Source: Sulfitobacter sp. CW3 (GTDB lineage Bacteria > Pseudomonadota > Alphaproteobacteria > Rhodobacterales > Rhodobacteraceae). Taken from it: a DNA stretch of 64,000 bases. Positions 1-8,376 of this stretch are shown in pieces. Under the pieces are notes generated by a model. It searched no databases. It was not told the DNA's origin and saw only the letters and a program-made list of their open reading frames with translations. The first letter of the stretch is position 1, and each line of letters starts with the position of its first letter. The DNA lies in contig NZ_JAHXRL010000004.1 of NCBI RefSeq assembly GCF_019392245.1, positions 1 to 64,000 of the forward strand, read 5' to 3'. The translations under genes were made by a program, and so were the position numbers.

Positions 1-164
1 ATACCTTCGGGATCATCGCCCGAGCGGGTGAATTCATCGGTGTGACACAGGCCCGTGGCCTTCATCTCAACCAGAACCTCGCCCCGCTTCGGACCCTCAA
101 GGTTCACCTCCATGACCTCAAGCGGTTTGCCCGCCTCAACAGCTACTGCCGCGCGTGTCCGCAT
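1..164 (-). CDS. adhI: S-(hydroxymethyl)glutathione dehydrogenase / class III alcohol dehydrogenase, N-terminal fragment
   Basis: Only the first 54 codons are present; the gene runs off the left edge. The reverse-strand translation begins [20 protein letters not shown] and continues into [19 protein letters not shown], the characteristic start of zinc-dependent class III alcohol dehydrogenases (FrmA/AdhI/FlhA). Cys40 in the CHTDE motif is the expected first catalytic-zinc ligand. The family oxidises S-hydroxymethylglutathione, formed from formaldehyde and glutathione, to S-formylglutathione in the cytoplasm. Its place beside quinoprotein accessory genes suggests that it removes formaldehyde or another aldehyde made by a periplasmic PQQ alcohol dehydrogenase. 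The ATG at 164 is the only sensible start in this frame. Recognition is firm although only a fragment is visible. Confidence 0.93.
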   Translation of the reverse strand, partial: MRTRAAVAVEAGKPLEVMEVNLEGPKRGEVLVEMKATGLCHTDEFTRSGDDPEG

Positions 165-199
165 TTATAGAATCCCCCCAGCATTCATGGCATTGGCTG

Positions 200-246
200 C
201 CAAATTTACGTTTGGATCAGTATGGTGACCGCCCGATTTGCAAATC
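200..246. promoter_or_regulatory. Candidate operator region between adhI and the divergent gene
   Basis: The 162-bp gap between the divergent starts of adhI (164) and the next gene (327) contains a perfect 12-bp palindrome GATTTGCAAATC at 235-246. It also contains a looser inverted repeat, CCAAA (200-204) and TTTGG (211-215). They sit where a regulator of adhI or of the divergent gene could bind. No regulator can be assigned from sequence alone. Confidence 0.3.
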
Positions 247-326
247 AACTAGGACAATGGTGGGTATTGGGTGCAGTGGACTTGCACGCGATGCTTGGCC
301 ATAGTTGCAGCACAAATTCGGGGGCC

Positions 327-953
327 ATGATGACCTTGCTCAAGCACCTCTCTTTATCAGTTCTTCTGATGGTGCCGGCCCTTTCCGGGCAGGCGGCGGA
401 TTTTTCAGATCCGACATGGCCTTGTGTGCAGCGCAAGGTTGAAACGCTATCCTTGGGGCTGATGTGGCCCTTTCCGGTTGATCCCGCGTCGACACCGGAA
501 GACCCAAAAACCCGCACCGAGATTGACGATCTAGCAAGCCATCTGTCCCTGCGGCGGGTCGATCTAGACGAGGTTCAGCCGCTGGTTGACGCATTTGCCA
601 AGGCGCATGCTGGCGATGCAAAACTGCTTGGTTTGGTGTTTTCCCGCGCGTTTGAGACACTTTCCGAACGCAGAACACGAATCATTGGCGGCATTGGTGA
701 CTTTTCCCTAAGTCAGATCGCACTGGCCAAGAAAATCGATGCCAATCGTGCCGAGATGGATGCGGTCATGGCCAAATCAGAGCCGGACTATGATCGTGTC
801 GACGCATTGGAAGAACAGCTTGATTGGGATCAGATTATCTACACGGATCGGCAGCGCAGCATTCAGTATATTTGCGAGACTCCCGTTCTGCTTGAACGCC
901 GCTTGTTCGGGATTGCGCAGATGTTGCAACAGGTCGTTGCGGACAAAGGTTAA
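327..953 (+). CDS. Putative secreted protein of unknown function
   Basis: This 208-residue protein is not recognised as a named family. The ATG at 327 is chosen over the longer frame from 222 because it is followed directly by a signal peptide (MMTLLKHLSLSVLLMVPALS then GQAADF); the extra upstream residues look non-coding. The mature part is predicted largely helical, with a Cys near the N-terminus (PTWPCVQRK) and another near the C-terminus (YICETP) that could form a periplasmic disulfide. It lies between adhI and a quinoprotein metallohydrolase and converges on the latter with a 10-bp gap. A periplasmic role in the quinoprotein system is an inference from position only. Confidence 0.7.
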   Translation: MMTLLKHLSLSVLLMVPALSGQAADFSDPTWPCVQRKVETLSLGLMWPFPVDPASTPEDPKTRTEIDDLASHLSLRRVDLDEVQPLVDAFAKAHAGDAKLLGLVFSRAFETLSERRTRIIGGIGDFSLSQIALAKKIDANRAEMDAVMAKSEPDYDRVDALEEQLDWDQIIYTDRQRSIQYICETPVLLERRLFGIAQMLQQVVADKG

Positions 954-963
954 TCCGGCGATG

Positions 964-2007
964 TCAGTCCCACTCTAACTCGGTAAAGGCACCCGTTGCA
1001 TTGCGCGGGTTGTACGCGTCGAACAGCTCCCAATATGGTGCCTCGCCCTGTGCGATTGTTTCGACGGCATCCCCCAATCTGGTACCGACCTCAATCGCCG
1101 CGCGCGTGTCTGTTTCCAGCAGGTTCAGGTATCTTTCCATCGCGGCCACCCCTTGTGGCCAGTCCAGCGCAGGCCCGCCGTGCCCGGGTATCAGCCTAGC
1201 CAGTTCCATCGTTTGCAGCTCTGCCAGCACGGCCTGCCACCCCATCAGGCTTCCGTCTAACGCGGGTGTATGTCGGTGAAAAACCAGATCACCGGCGAAC
1301 AGCGTCTGGGTGGTCTTGTCCAACACCGTGAGGTCGGCAGCGGTATGCGCCAAGGGCCACGCCCGCAGTTCAAACACACGCCCGCCCAGATCGATGTCGT
1401 GCCTATCTTGGACCAACTGGTCTATCGGTACTGTTTGGGTTCCAATAAATGTCGCAACGCCGATCAATCGGTCCAGACTTTCAAGATAGTTGGCTTGCCT
1501 GTCCGACAGCGCACGCGGCAGATTGGCGTGGCCGATGATCTGCGCACCGGCCGCTGCAAAAGGGGCCGCGCCAAGCGCGTGATCGGGGTGCATGTGGGTC
1601 AGTACAACATGGGTCACTGGGCGGTCTGTGCGCTGCCTGATGGCACGCCACAATGCCTCCCCCATCCAGCGCGCTGCGCCGGTATCAATCACGGCAACGC
1701 CGTTCGTGCCGATGATAAACCCCAGATTGGCCACATCCCCGCGGTTGTCTGCGTCAGGTTCTTCGATCAGGCCCATATGCACAAAAACGCCCGGGGCGAC
1801 CTCGGTTACATCCAGTGCCGTTCCAATGGGTTTGCAGGTCGGTTCGCTAAGAACGCCCATGCCATCAAAACTGGCCAAGGACGGCACCGATGCCGCAAGC
1901 GACGCGATGCAGGCCTCGCGGGTTAACGCCTCGTGACCTGGCAATAGCTGATCCCGGCACGGCCCGTCGCCAAGCGTCAGGCACAGCGATACGATGGCTT
2001 CAAACAC
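964..2007 (-). CDS. Quinoprotein relay system zinc metallohydrolase (MBL fold, SoxH-related)
   Basis: A metallo-beta-lactamase fold protein carrying THMHPDH (about residues 137-143), followed by a GDLVFH segment and a C-terminal IPGHG motif, all expected zinc ligands. A short N-terminal region with spaced cysteines (VSLCLTLGDGPCRDQ and REACIASL) precedes the MBL domain, which matches the SoxH-related zinc metallohydrolase group found beside PQQ dehydrogenases. Its exact reaction is not established. The frame is open from 2070, but a GGGGG ribosome-binding site lies 8 bases before a GTG at 2007; ATG 2013 is an alternative. The divergent neighbour encodes the SoxYZ-like carrier with which this family regularly co-occurs. 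Confidence 0.85.
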   Translation of the reverse strand: MFEAIVSLCLTLGDGPCRDQLLPGHEALTREACIASLAASVPSLASFDGMGVLSEPTCKPIGTALDVTEVAPGVFVHMGLIEEPDADNRGDVANLGFIIGTNGVAVIDTGAARWMGEALWRAIRQRTDRPVTHVVLTHMHPDHALGAAPFAAAGAQIIGHANLPRALSDRQANYLESLDRLIGVATFIGTQTVPIDQLVQDRHDIDLGGRVFELRAWPLAHTAADLTVLDKTTQTLFAGDLVFHRHTPALDGSLMGWQAVLAELQTMELARLIPGHGGPALDWPQGVAAMERYLNLLETDTRAAIEVGTRLGDAVETIAQGEAPYWELFDAYNPRNATGAFTELEWD

Positions 2008-2187
2008 ATGCATTTCCCCCTGATGATCGCACCGCATCCCGTGCCCCAGTACGCACAGCATAACACCCACAATGCCCTGACTATCGTTTCACACGAAATC
2101 GTGAGACCCAATCAGCCTTAGGTCTCGATGTATTTTTCGGTCAGAATATGCGATAAACTGCTTGATTGGATGCCCAAGGAGACTGCA

Positions 2188-3003
2188 ATGCGCTTTAAAC
2201 TGACGATTGCGGCTGTTCTGGCCACGCTGTTTGCGGCCCCCGTTTGGTCGACCGATACCGTGGAAAATCCGCTTCAAACCAGCGCGACATGGGACGATCT
2301 AAAGGGTGATATCGTCGGTGAAGTGCTACTGGAAAATGCCGATGGCCTGCTAAGCATTGATGCGCCGTACCGCGCGCATGATGCAGCGACGGTGCCGATT
2401 GTCCTGAAACAGCTGGATGACGCCACGAGCATTTCCGCCGCAACTGTGGTGATTGACGAAAACCCCGCGCCCGTCGCTGCCGTGTTCAGTTTTGGCAAAG
2501 ATATGGGCGTGCTGGATTTCGAAATGCGGGTGCGGGTCAACCAGTATTCCAACATTCGTGTCATCGCTGAAACGCAGGACGGTCTTTTTATGACCGGTCG
2601 CTATGTCAAAGCGTCCGGTGGCTGTTCAGCGCCCGCCACGAAAGACCCAGAAGCCGCTCTTGCTGGTATGGGCGCTATGAAGCTGCGCCAGTTCGCGGGC
2701 GATGGCGTTCAGATGTCGACCCCACGCCGCGAGGCGCAAATTATGATCCGCCACCCCAACTATTCAGGGCTGCAGCGCGATCAGATCACGCAGCTTTTTA
2801 TTCCGGCGCATTTCATCGACCACATGGAAGTCTGGCAGGGCGATGCCCTGCTGTTCACCATGGATGGTGGCATTTCAATTTCAGAAAATCCGGTGTTCCG
2901 TTTCGCCTATAACGACAACGGTGCGGCAGCTCTTACGGTCAAAGCTACAGACACCGAAGGCAATACATTCGAAACTGTGTTGCCCAAATCCGTTAATGGA
3001 TAA
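2188..3003 (+). CDS. Quinoprotein dehydrogenase-associated SoxYZ-like carrier protein
   Basis: A 271-residue exported protein fusing a SoxY-like N-terminal half and a SoxZ-like C-terminal half. The ATG at 2188 follows an AAGGAGA ribosome-binding site and opens a signal peptide (MRFKLTIAAVLATLFAAPVW). The carrier-type cysteine is in GGCSAP (Cys146), the counterpart of the SoxY sulfur-carrying cysteine, although the flanking residues differ from SoxY's terminal GGCGG. The second half, about residues 185-271, resembles SoxZ. In this family the carrier is associated with PQQ dehydrogenases rather than thiosulfate oxidation, and what it carries is unknown. The divergent MBL hydrolase is the expected partner. 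Confidence 0.87.
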   Translation: MRFKLTIAAVLATLFAAPVWSTDTVENPLQTSATWDDLKGDIVGEVLLENADGLLSIDAPYRAHDAATVPIVLKQLDDATSISAATVVIDENPAPVAAVFSFGKDMGVLDFEMRVRVNQYSNIRVIAETQDGLFMTGRYVKASGGCSAPATKDPEAALAGMGAMKLRQFAGDGVQMSTPRREAQIMIRHPNYSGLQRDQITQLFIPAHFIDHMEVWQGDALLFTMDGGISISENPVFRFAYNDNGAAALTVKATDTEGNTFETVLPKSVNG

Positions 3004-3056
3004 TCATAGGTATCATTGCCGTTAGATATCCCCTGCCCTACGCGGCAGCGATCACA

Positions 3057-3410
3057 TCAAAAACAAACAATCTCGGCTTCTGCTTGTGCGCGTCGCATAT
3101 CTGCAACGAGATGCTCTGCCATTGACGCGCTTTGGAATATCGCCATCCGTTCACCGCCGACGCGACGCATGGACAACACAGTCTCGGCTTGAAGATATTG
3201 CGCATAGGGCAGGATCGACGCGATTTCGTCGATTGAACACGCGCAGCGATCTAGCATTTCGCGGGTTTGCCCATTCGTGACCATACATGCGAACACGTAA
3301 TCGGCCCGTGCAGCTGTGGGGTAGTCATTCAACCGATCAGCCACCGATTGCGCCGACGCGCCGCCCGTAACAGCAACGGTTACTGCAATAGCGTAAACCA
3401 GCCCCTTCAT
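3057..3410 (-). CDS. Small secreted protein of unknown function
   Basis: A 117-residue protein with a clear signal peptide (MKGLVYAIAVTVAVTGGASA). The mature part has Cys residues in FACMVTNG and DRCACS and a terminal CF, a pattern that suggests disulfide pairing or metal or heme-protein contact in the periplasm. No CxxCH heme motif is present. Its start overlaps the stop of the upstream 220-residue secreted protein by 4 bp (ATGA at 3407-3410), so the two are translationally coupled. I do not recognise the family. Position suggests an accessory role in the quinoprotein system. Confidence 0.75.
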   Translation of the reverse strand: MKGLVYAIAVTVAVTGGASAQSVADRLNDYPTAARADYVFACMVTNGQTREMLDRCACSIDEIASILPYAQYLQAETVLSMRRVGGERMAIFQSASMAEHLVADMRRAQAEAEIVCF

Positions 3411-4069
3411 TTCGCACCATCAAGGTGATCAAACGACAGCTCTGAACGAAAGACGGCCCCGCCAGCGGCCTCGGCAACCAAGCTCAGATACCAGCCCGGC
3501 ACTTCGTCAGACATGGTCACGCGCAGCTCAAGATCGCCAAAACCCTTCATCCTGCCCTGGTTTTCATCACCTTCAAACGGATACAGCCGAATGGTCTGGG
3601 TTTTAACGACACGACCGTCAAACTGGGCTTCGCCGACCTCAACATCCGATGGCTGGATCAGCGCCTCTTTTACGCGGTTGCGAATATAAAAGGGGCTGCC
3701 CCCCGCAGATTCCGCCATATCCCGCACAACGGCTTCGTAAAAATACATAATCATCGGGTTGCCCACACTCGCGGGGAAAGTTCCCAACGCGCGATGTTTG
3801 CCATCTTGCTGGAATTCCAACATCGCCATTGTGGCTTGCCCCTCGCGAAAGCTAAGCGCGATATCGCCCGTGTCGCGTTTGCCGAATTCCGGGTTCAGCG
3901 TGTTCACGACAACGCGGCGATACACCAGTGACGCGTCGCGATTGACGTCATCCAAGGTCCCGTTGCGGAACAGCATGTCATAGGTCTGCTGCCCACCCAG
4001 CGGGGCAGCCACGCCGCCCCCCGCGATAACGATCGCAAAAAGCGCAGCGGCCAAGGTTTTGATGATCAT
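3407..4069 (-). CDS. Secreted protein of unknown function, coupled to the small Cys-containing protein
   Basis: A 220-residue protein with signal peptide (MIIKTLAAALFAIVIAGGGV, then AAPLGG). The mature part reads like a beta-rich periplasmic domain (for example DTGDIALSFREGQ, RLYPFEGDEN, GDLELRVTMS). It has no cysteines and no catalytic signature that I can recognise. The gene lies 63 bp downstream of the hybrid kinase on the same strand and overlaps the next gene by 4 bp, so all may share a transcript with the NarL/FIST/kinase genes. Function is unknown; an export-linked accessory role for a PQQ enzyme is only a guess from context. Confidence 0.75.
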   Translation of the reverse strand: MIIKTLAAALFAIVIAGGGVAAPLGGQQTYDMLFRNGTLDDVNRDASLVYRRVVVNTLNPEFGKRDTGDIALSFREGQATMAMLEFQQDGKHRALGTFPASVGNPMIMYFYEAVVRDMAESAGGSPFYIRNRVKEALIQPSDVEVGEAQFDGRVVKTQTIRLYPFEGDENQGRMKGFGDLELRVTMSDEVPGWYLSLVAEAAGGAVFRSELSFDHLDGAK

Positions 4070-4132
4070 TGTTGTATCCTCTCGCGGCCAAGTGTGCGGG
4101 CGCAGCGCATCACTGTCACCTTCGACTTTTGT

Positions 4133-6376
4133 CTATACTTCCTGTTTGGTCTGTCCTGATCGGTCGGTAGGGGGCGCATTTGAACGGATTTTCCATTCAA
4201 TCAGCCCGCGCAGGCGCAGCAAATCCGCCGGTTTGGTCATGACTGATATGTTGTTTTGCTCTCCGGTGCGTCTGACTGTTTCGCTGCGATCTGCGGTAAC
4301 CAGAATCGCGGGAACTTGGGTGCCGGTCATCGCGCGAATTTCCGCGATTGCACGGATGCCGGTATCCGCGCCATCCAGTTGATAATCCGCCAGAATAATG
4401 TCGGGGGCCATCCCCATGTCTTTCACAAACTCCACCGCTTGTTGTGTGGAACTGGCAGACAAGACACTGGCACCCCACTGTTCCAACCACTGCGTGGTGC
4501 CATATAAAACATCTGCGTCATTCTCGATAACTACCACAATGTGATCAACAGATTCGGCTTCAAGCTCGCGCACGGGAATATGCTGGGCAGCCACGGGCGT
4601 GGCACTATGCACAATGTCCATTTCGATACTGAATACTGAACCAAGGCCCGGTTTGGACCTTACGCTTAGACGATGACCCAGCAACCGGCATGCGCGATCA
4701 ACGACCGACAGGCCCAACCCGACGCCCGACCCGATCGGCACGTTTTCAGCGCGGGTGAATTCGTCAAAAATCCGCGCTTGATCCCTGCGACGGATGCCAA
4801 TCCCGGTATCCCACACCTCAAGAATAATTTTATCGCCTTTGCGCCGACAGCCAAACAGCACGCGACCGCCAACATTGGTGTATTGTATCGCGTTCACCAC
4901 AAGGTTCTGCACCGACCGCAACAAATAAACAGGATCAGAACGCACGAATACCGAACTTGGCACCACATCCAGCTGCACTGATTTCTGCTCGGCCAGCAAC
5001 ATCTGGTCCGATTTGACCCCCATCATGATCGCCCCAAGGTTCACATCACTGGGCGACACCATATCGGGGTCGGCGCTTTCAAGTCGCGATATATCCAGCA
5101 GGGAATGCAACAGATACTCGGCCGAGGCAAACGCCCCGCCCAACCGTTCCACCATCGGCAAGAACCGCGTCTCGCGGGTGGTTTCCTCGAGCGTAGAGAT
5201 CAACAATTTGGCGGCATTGATCGGCTGCAACAGATCATGGCTCGCGGCGGCCAGAAACCGCGTTTTGGAAGACACCGCAGCTTCGGCACGCTCTTTCGCG
5301 ATGCGTAATTCTTCTTCGACCCGCGCTTTTTCTTCGTATTGCGAGGTCAGCTCTGCGTTGGCGCGGGTCAATTCTGCGGTGCGCTCCATCACCCGGTTTT
5401 CCAGCAGCTCGGTCGAACGCGCCTCAAGGGTCACGTCCTTTAGCTCAACCAGAAAATGGCCGTCTGGTAAAAGGTTCGCATAGACATCCAGAACCCGGCC
5501 TCCTCCGTGCGGCACCCGACGGCTAAGGGAACCCTTGTTCACCATGTCTTGCTGCCACGCTTCCATCTGCGCCAGCACGCTGTCTTCGATCAGATTGCGA
5601 TGTGTCATATAGCTGAGCAGGGATTGCACGGGCGTTCCCGGCTGCAAGGCCGACAGTGGTACACCCAAAATATCACCAAAGCGCCCGTTGTGCATCATGA
5701 CCTGCCCCTCGGCAGAAAAGGTGCAGACCCCCGCGCTCATGTTCTGGAAAACCGCCTGAAGATAATCTTCCTGCTGGTCTATCAGGTTTTCCTTTTCGCG
5801 CCGGTTATGCTGCACCAGCGTGGTGATTTCCGTCAGCAACAGCACCGTATTTTCGGGCGATGTTTTCTGCACACTCAGCTGATACCAGCGATCGCGCAAT
5901 AGCTCGGCCACGATAGACACCGCGGGATCGGATGGACCCGCCTCTTCCAGCGCCTTGGACACGATATCAAGCTTGCTGTTGGTCGAAACCAGAAAACGAC
6001 TGTTTACCATTAGATCGAAATACAGCTTCAGCTCAAGCTGCGGCACAACCATGCCTGAAATATCGGGCAGCAGTTCTTTGAACAGTTCGTTGCAAATATT
6101 CAATCGACCGTCGGTGAACAGCGCAAAGCCTTCCTCCATCGAGGCCAGTGCCTCGACCAGCGCCTTGCGCGTGCGCTCGCGTTCATATCGGGCGCTTTCA
6201 AGTTCCAGCGTTTGTGCCGCGACCTGCTGTTGTAGATCAATCGCAGACTGAAACGCGCGGTAGGCAGAGGGGCCCACGTCTTTTTGCTGGCTGGCCCGGC
6301 GCACCAACGCGTCGATGATTTTCGATTGCCTTTTCACCTGCTCGGGCAGCGGTGCCCGAGGATCAACCATGGTCAA
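4133..6376 (-). CDS. Cytoplasmic hybrid sensor histidine kinase (PAS, HisKA, HATPase, receiver)
   Basis: A 747-residue soluble kinase with no membrane segment. An N-terminal coiled coil and PAS-like region (about 50-190) is followed by a second PAS domain (about 205-320), a coiled coil, and a HisKA domain with the phospho-acceptor His380 in ASHDLLQP. The ATPase domain has WDTGIGI and GVGLGLSVV. A C-terminal receiver (about 613-735) has its likely acceptor Asp in ILADYQLDG. The TTG at 6376 overlaps the FIST gene stop (TTGA) and has an AGGA site 8 bases upstream; ATG at 6370 is the alternative. The layout resembles ErcS'-type kinases of alcohol oxidation and, as I recall, the Rhodobacter Afd formaldehyde regulators. 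Confidence 0.9.
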   Translation of the reverse strand: MTMVDPRAPLPEQVKRQSKIIDALVRRASQQKDVGPSAYRAFQSAIDLQQQVAAQTLELESARYERERTRKALVEALASMEEGFALFTDGRLNICNELFKELLPDISGMVVPQLELKLYFDLMVNSRFLVSTNSKLDIVSKALEEAGPSDPAVSIVAELLRDRWYQLSVQKTSPENTVLLLTEITTLVQHNRREKENLIDQQEDYLQAVFQNMSAGVCTFSAEGQVMMHNGRFGDILGVPLSALQPGTPVQSLLSYMTHRNLIEDSVLAQMEAWQQDMVNKGSLSRRVPHGGGRVLDVYANLLPDGHFLVELKDVTLEARSTELLENRVMERTAELTRANAELTSQYEEKARVEEELRIAKERAEAAVSSKTRFLAAASHDLLQPINAAKLLISTLEETTRETRFLPMVERLGGAFASAEYLLHSLLDISRLESADPDMVSPSDVNLGAIMMGVKSDQMLLAEQKSVQLDVVPSSVFVRSDPVYLLRSVQNLVVNAIQYTNVGGRVLFGCRRKGDKIILEVWDTGIGIRRRDQARIFDEFTRAENVPIGSGVGLGLSVVDRACRLLGHRLSVRSKPGLGSVFSIEMDIVHSATPVAAQHIPVRELEAESVDHIVVVIENDADVLYGTTQWLEQWGASVLSASSTQQAVEFVKDMGMAPDIILADYQLDGADTGIRAIAEIRAMTGTQVPAILVTADRSETVRRTGEQNNISVMTKPADLLRLRGLIEWKIRSNAPPTDRSGQTKQEV

Positions 6377-7539
6377 AAGAATGTCCTCTCGTCTGGTCCG
6401 AAAAAGGCAACACCAACAAGGGTTTGGTTCATATGCACGCCACAGTGCTGTTCGCCGTAGGTATTGAACCCGAACAGCCGCGCCTCGCTTAGAATTTCCG
6501 ACACGGCCCCACCGAGTTGCTTTTGTTCGATCTCAAGCTTGCGCAGGACGCAGTCGAACCCAAGGATGAAATCCGGTCGCTGGCCCCGCCGGTCACGGAT
6601 GTCCAAACCGGTTTTAAGCGTCTTGGTGATCTCTTGCCCCAATCCCAGCGTCATGATCAGCCCGTCATCAATGGCCGCCAGAAACGACAACGCCCCGTCT
6701 TCATCTGCATCGGAAATGGCCCGCACATAGTGATTGCCGTTGTATTGGATCAGCAACGGGTTCTCGGCGAAAATTTCGGGCGACAGATCCTCGACGGAAC
6801 TGCCGACCAGCCGGGCGTATTCCTGCGCCGCCGGGGCGCCGTTGATCTCGAACACTTTGCGTTGTTCAGGGTCGGCATCGGTGACGATGATATGCGAACC
6901 TGCTGGCAGAAAATGATCAAACCCGACCCCTTGGAAAGGTAGATCGGTTTCCACCAACAACAACACGGCCGCGTCGCTCAGCGCGTTACCCTTGTGCAGC
7001 ACAAAGGTTTTTTCAAACAAAAGGCCATCACCCGCAGACCCGCCAAAAATCGGCAAATCCGTCAGCACTGTTTCCAGTGTCGAGCTTAGAATGTCTTCTT
7101 GTTTGGATAGCCCGTCGGTGAAAATCAGCCCCAGTCGATGCCAACCCGCCGTGTGTTGAAAGCGTTGATCTGCACGCTGCGCCTGAGCCGCCACATCGGT
7201 CGATGACAATGGGTTCATCGGTTCGAACAAAACCGAAGAGCAGCGGAAATGGCTTTTGGGAAAGGCCATCAACAACAGCGCGTCAATCTCGTATCCCTGC
7301 GTTGTGATCTGGCCCGCCGTCGAACAGCCAAAGACCGGCAAACCATGCAGCGCATCATCCAAAACGGATGCGACAACCTGACAATCCAGACGACCGGGGA
7401 CGAAACACAAAACAAAACACGTCGCAGAATTCTTGATCTGCGCCGCCGCCTCGCGTGCGGCTTGCTCTGCGTCGGGTGCCCGCGAAACTGCCACCCGAAC
7501 GCAGGTAGGCTCGGTTTGCTCAGGATGCGTGTGCAGCAT
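6373..7539 (-). CDS. FIST domain sensory protein
   Basis: A 388-residue protein with an N-terminal FIST domain (about residues 35-215, including LPVFGCSTAGQI and PIFGGSAGDG) and a C-terminal FIST_C domain (about 220-370, ending in GFNTYGEQ). FIST domains are proposed small-molecule sensors that act with two-component or chemotaxis systems. There is no signal peptide or membrane segment, so it is cytoplasmic. It sits between its likely partners, the NarL regulator upstream and the hybrid kinase downstream, with 3-4 bp overlaps on each side, which makes it a probable ligand-sensing partner of the kinase. ATG 7539 is preferred to TTG 7545 because of an AGG 8 bases upstream. Confidence 0.9.
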   Translation of the reverse strand: MLHTHPEQTEPTCVRVAVSRAPDAEQAAREAAAQIKNSATCFVLCFVPGRLDCQVVASVLDDALHGLPVFGCSTAGQITTQGYEIDALLLMAFPKSHFRCSSVLFEPMNPLSSTDVAAQAQRADQRFQHTAGWHRLGLIFTDGLSKQEDILSSTLETVLTDLPIFGGSAGDGLLFEKTFVLHKGNALSDAAVLLLVETDLPFQGVGFDHFLPAGSHIIVTDADPEQRKVFEINGAPAAQEYARLVGSSVEDLSPEIFAENPLLIQYNGNHYVRAISDADEDGALSFLAAIDDGLIMTLGLGQEITKTLKTGLDIRDRRGQRPDFILGFDCVLRKLEIEQKQLGGAVSEILSEARLFGFNTYGEQHCGVHMNQTLVGVAFFGPDERTFF

Positions 7540-7541
7540 GC

Positions 7542-8261
7542 TCAATGCCTGAGAAAGGCACGCGCTTCCGGCTCATCCCCGAATTGCTGGGCGATTGCAC
7601 CCTCGACCATCACAACAGCCTGCGTGCGATTACGAACGCCCAGTCTGCGCAACAATGCCGTGATATGCGCCTTGACGGTTGCCTCGGCCAAGGACAGTTC
7701 ATAGGCGATTTGCTTATTCGCTTTGCCCCGGCAAATCAGCCGCATGATCCGCTTTTGCTGCGGTGTCATCTCTGCCAGTTTGGGGTGATCGAATTTTGAC
7801 CAAATCCCGTCGCGATCACCGCCGCTGGGTTGCTGGAACCCCTTGGGTACATAAACGCCGCCCGCCATGATTTCGGCCAAGGCTCCGCGCAGGGCTTGTG
7901 CGGATGTGTCTTTGGGTAGAAACCCCGACGCCCCGTCGCGCAGCAAAGAATGTACCAGCTCGAACGACGCCAGCGAAGAGATCACCAATACACGCGACTC
8001 TGGAAAATGCTTTCGCAACGTGCGGAAACCAGAAATTCCCGTCACATCCGGCAGCTTCAGATCGAACATAACAAGGTCCGGTTCAAAGCCGCCTTTCGCC
8101 ATTTCCAAAGCGCCTTTTAGGGTGCTTGACTTGCGAATATCGCAATCCTCAAACACCAGTTCCAGCGCCGATTCCAAGGCGTCGCTGTATAATGGATGGT
8201 CATCAACAATCAGCATGGACGAGACAAAGTCCTGCTGTATTGGCACACCGCAATGTTCCAT
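7542..8261 (-). CDS. NarL/LuxR-family response regulator
   Basis: A 239-residue regulator. The receiver domain spans about residues 14-135, with the acidic pair in IVDDHP and acceptor Asp67 in LVMFDLKLP. A LuxR-type helix-turn-helix follows (about 165-225: MTPQQKRIMRLICRGKANKQ, then AEATVKAHI). It is first in a tight - strand operon with the FIST protein and the hybrid kinase, which is its most likely phosphodonor. In alcohol-oxidising bacteria such regulators (AgmR/ErdR, AfdR) activate PQQ-dehydrogenase and formaldehyde-oxidation genes, and control of adhI and pqq genes is inferred here. The 115-bp region upstream (8262-8376) is noticeably AT-rich and probably holds the promoter. Confidence 0.92.
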   Translation of the reverse strand: MEHCGVPIQQDFVSSMLIVDDHPLYSDALESALELVFEDCDIRKSSTLKGALEMAKGGFEPDLVMFDLKLPDVTGISGFRTLRKHFPESRVLVISSLASFELVHSLLRDGASGFLPKDTSAQALRGALAEIMAGGVYVPKGFQQPSGGDRDGIWSKFDHPKLAEMTPQQKRIMRLICRGKANKQIAYELSLAEATVKAHITALLRRLGVRNRTQAVVMVEGAIAQQFGDEPEARAFLRH

Positions 8262-8376
8262 GAAAATAGTCCTCCCAACCGCGATGCTACGGGGAACAAC
8301 AAACTTTTCAACAAATTCCGCAAAAATTTCTCAATTTATGCGGGAAGCTGCCAATCTCCCCTGTTTTATCGGGAAA

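Noticed and set aside
2014-2070. Longer N-terminus for the MBL hydrolase
   Set aside because: The ribosome-binding site GGGGG is placed for the GTG at 2007 and the family begins close to FEAIVSLC.
3004-3056. TGCCG...CGGCA inverted repeat between convergent genes
   Set aside because: The stem is short with mismatched flanks and no T run; it may be a weak terminator but is not supported enough to list.
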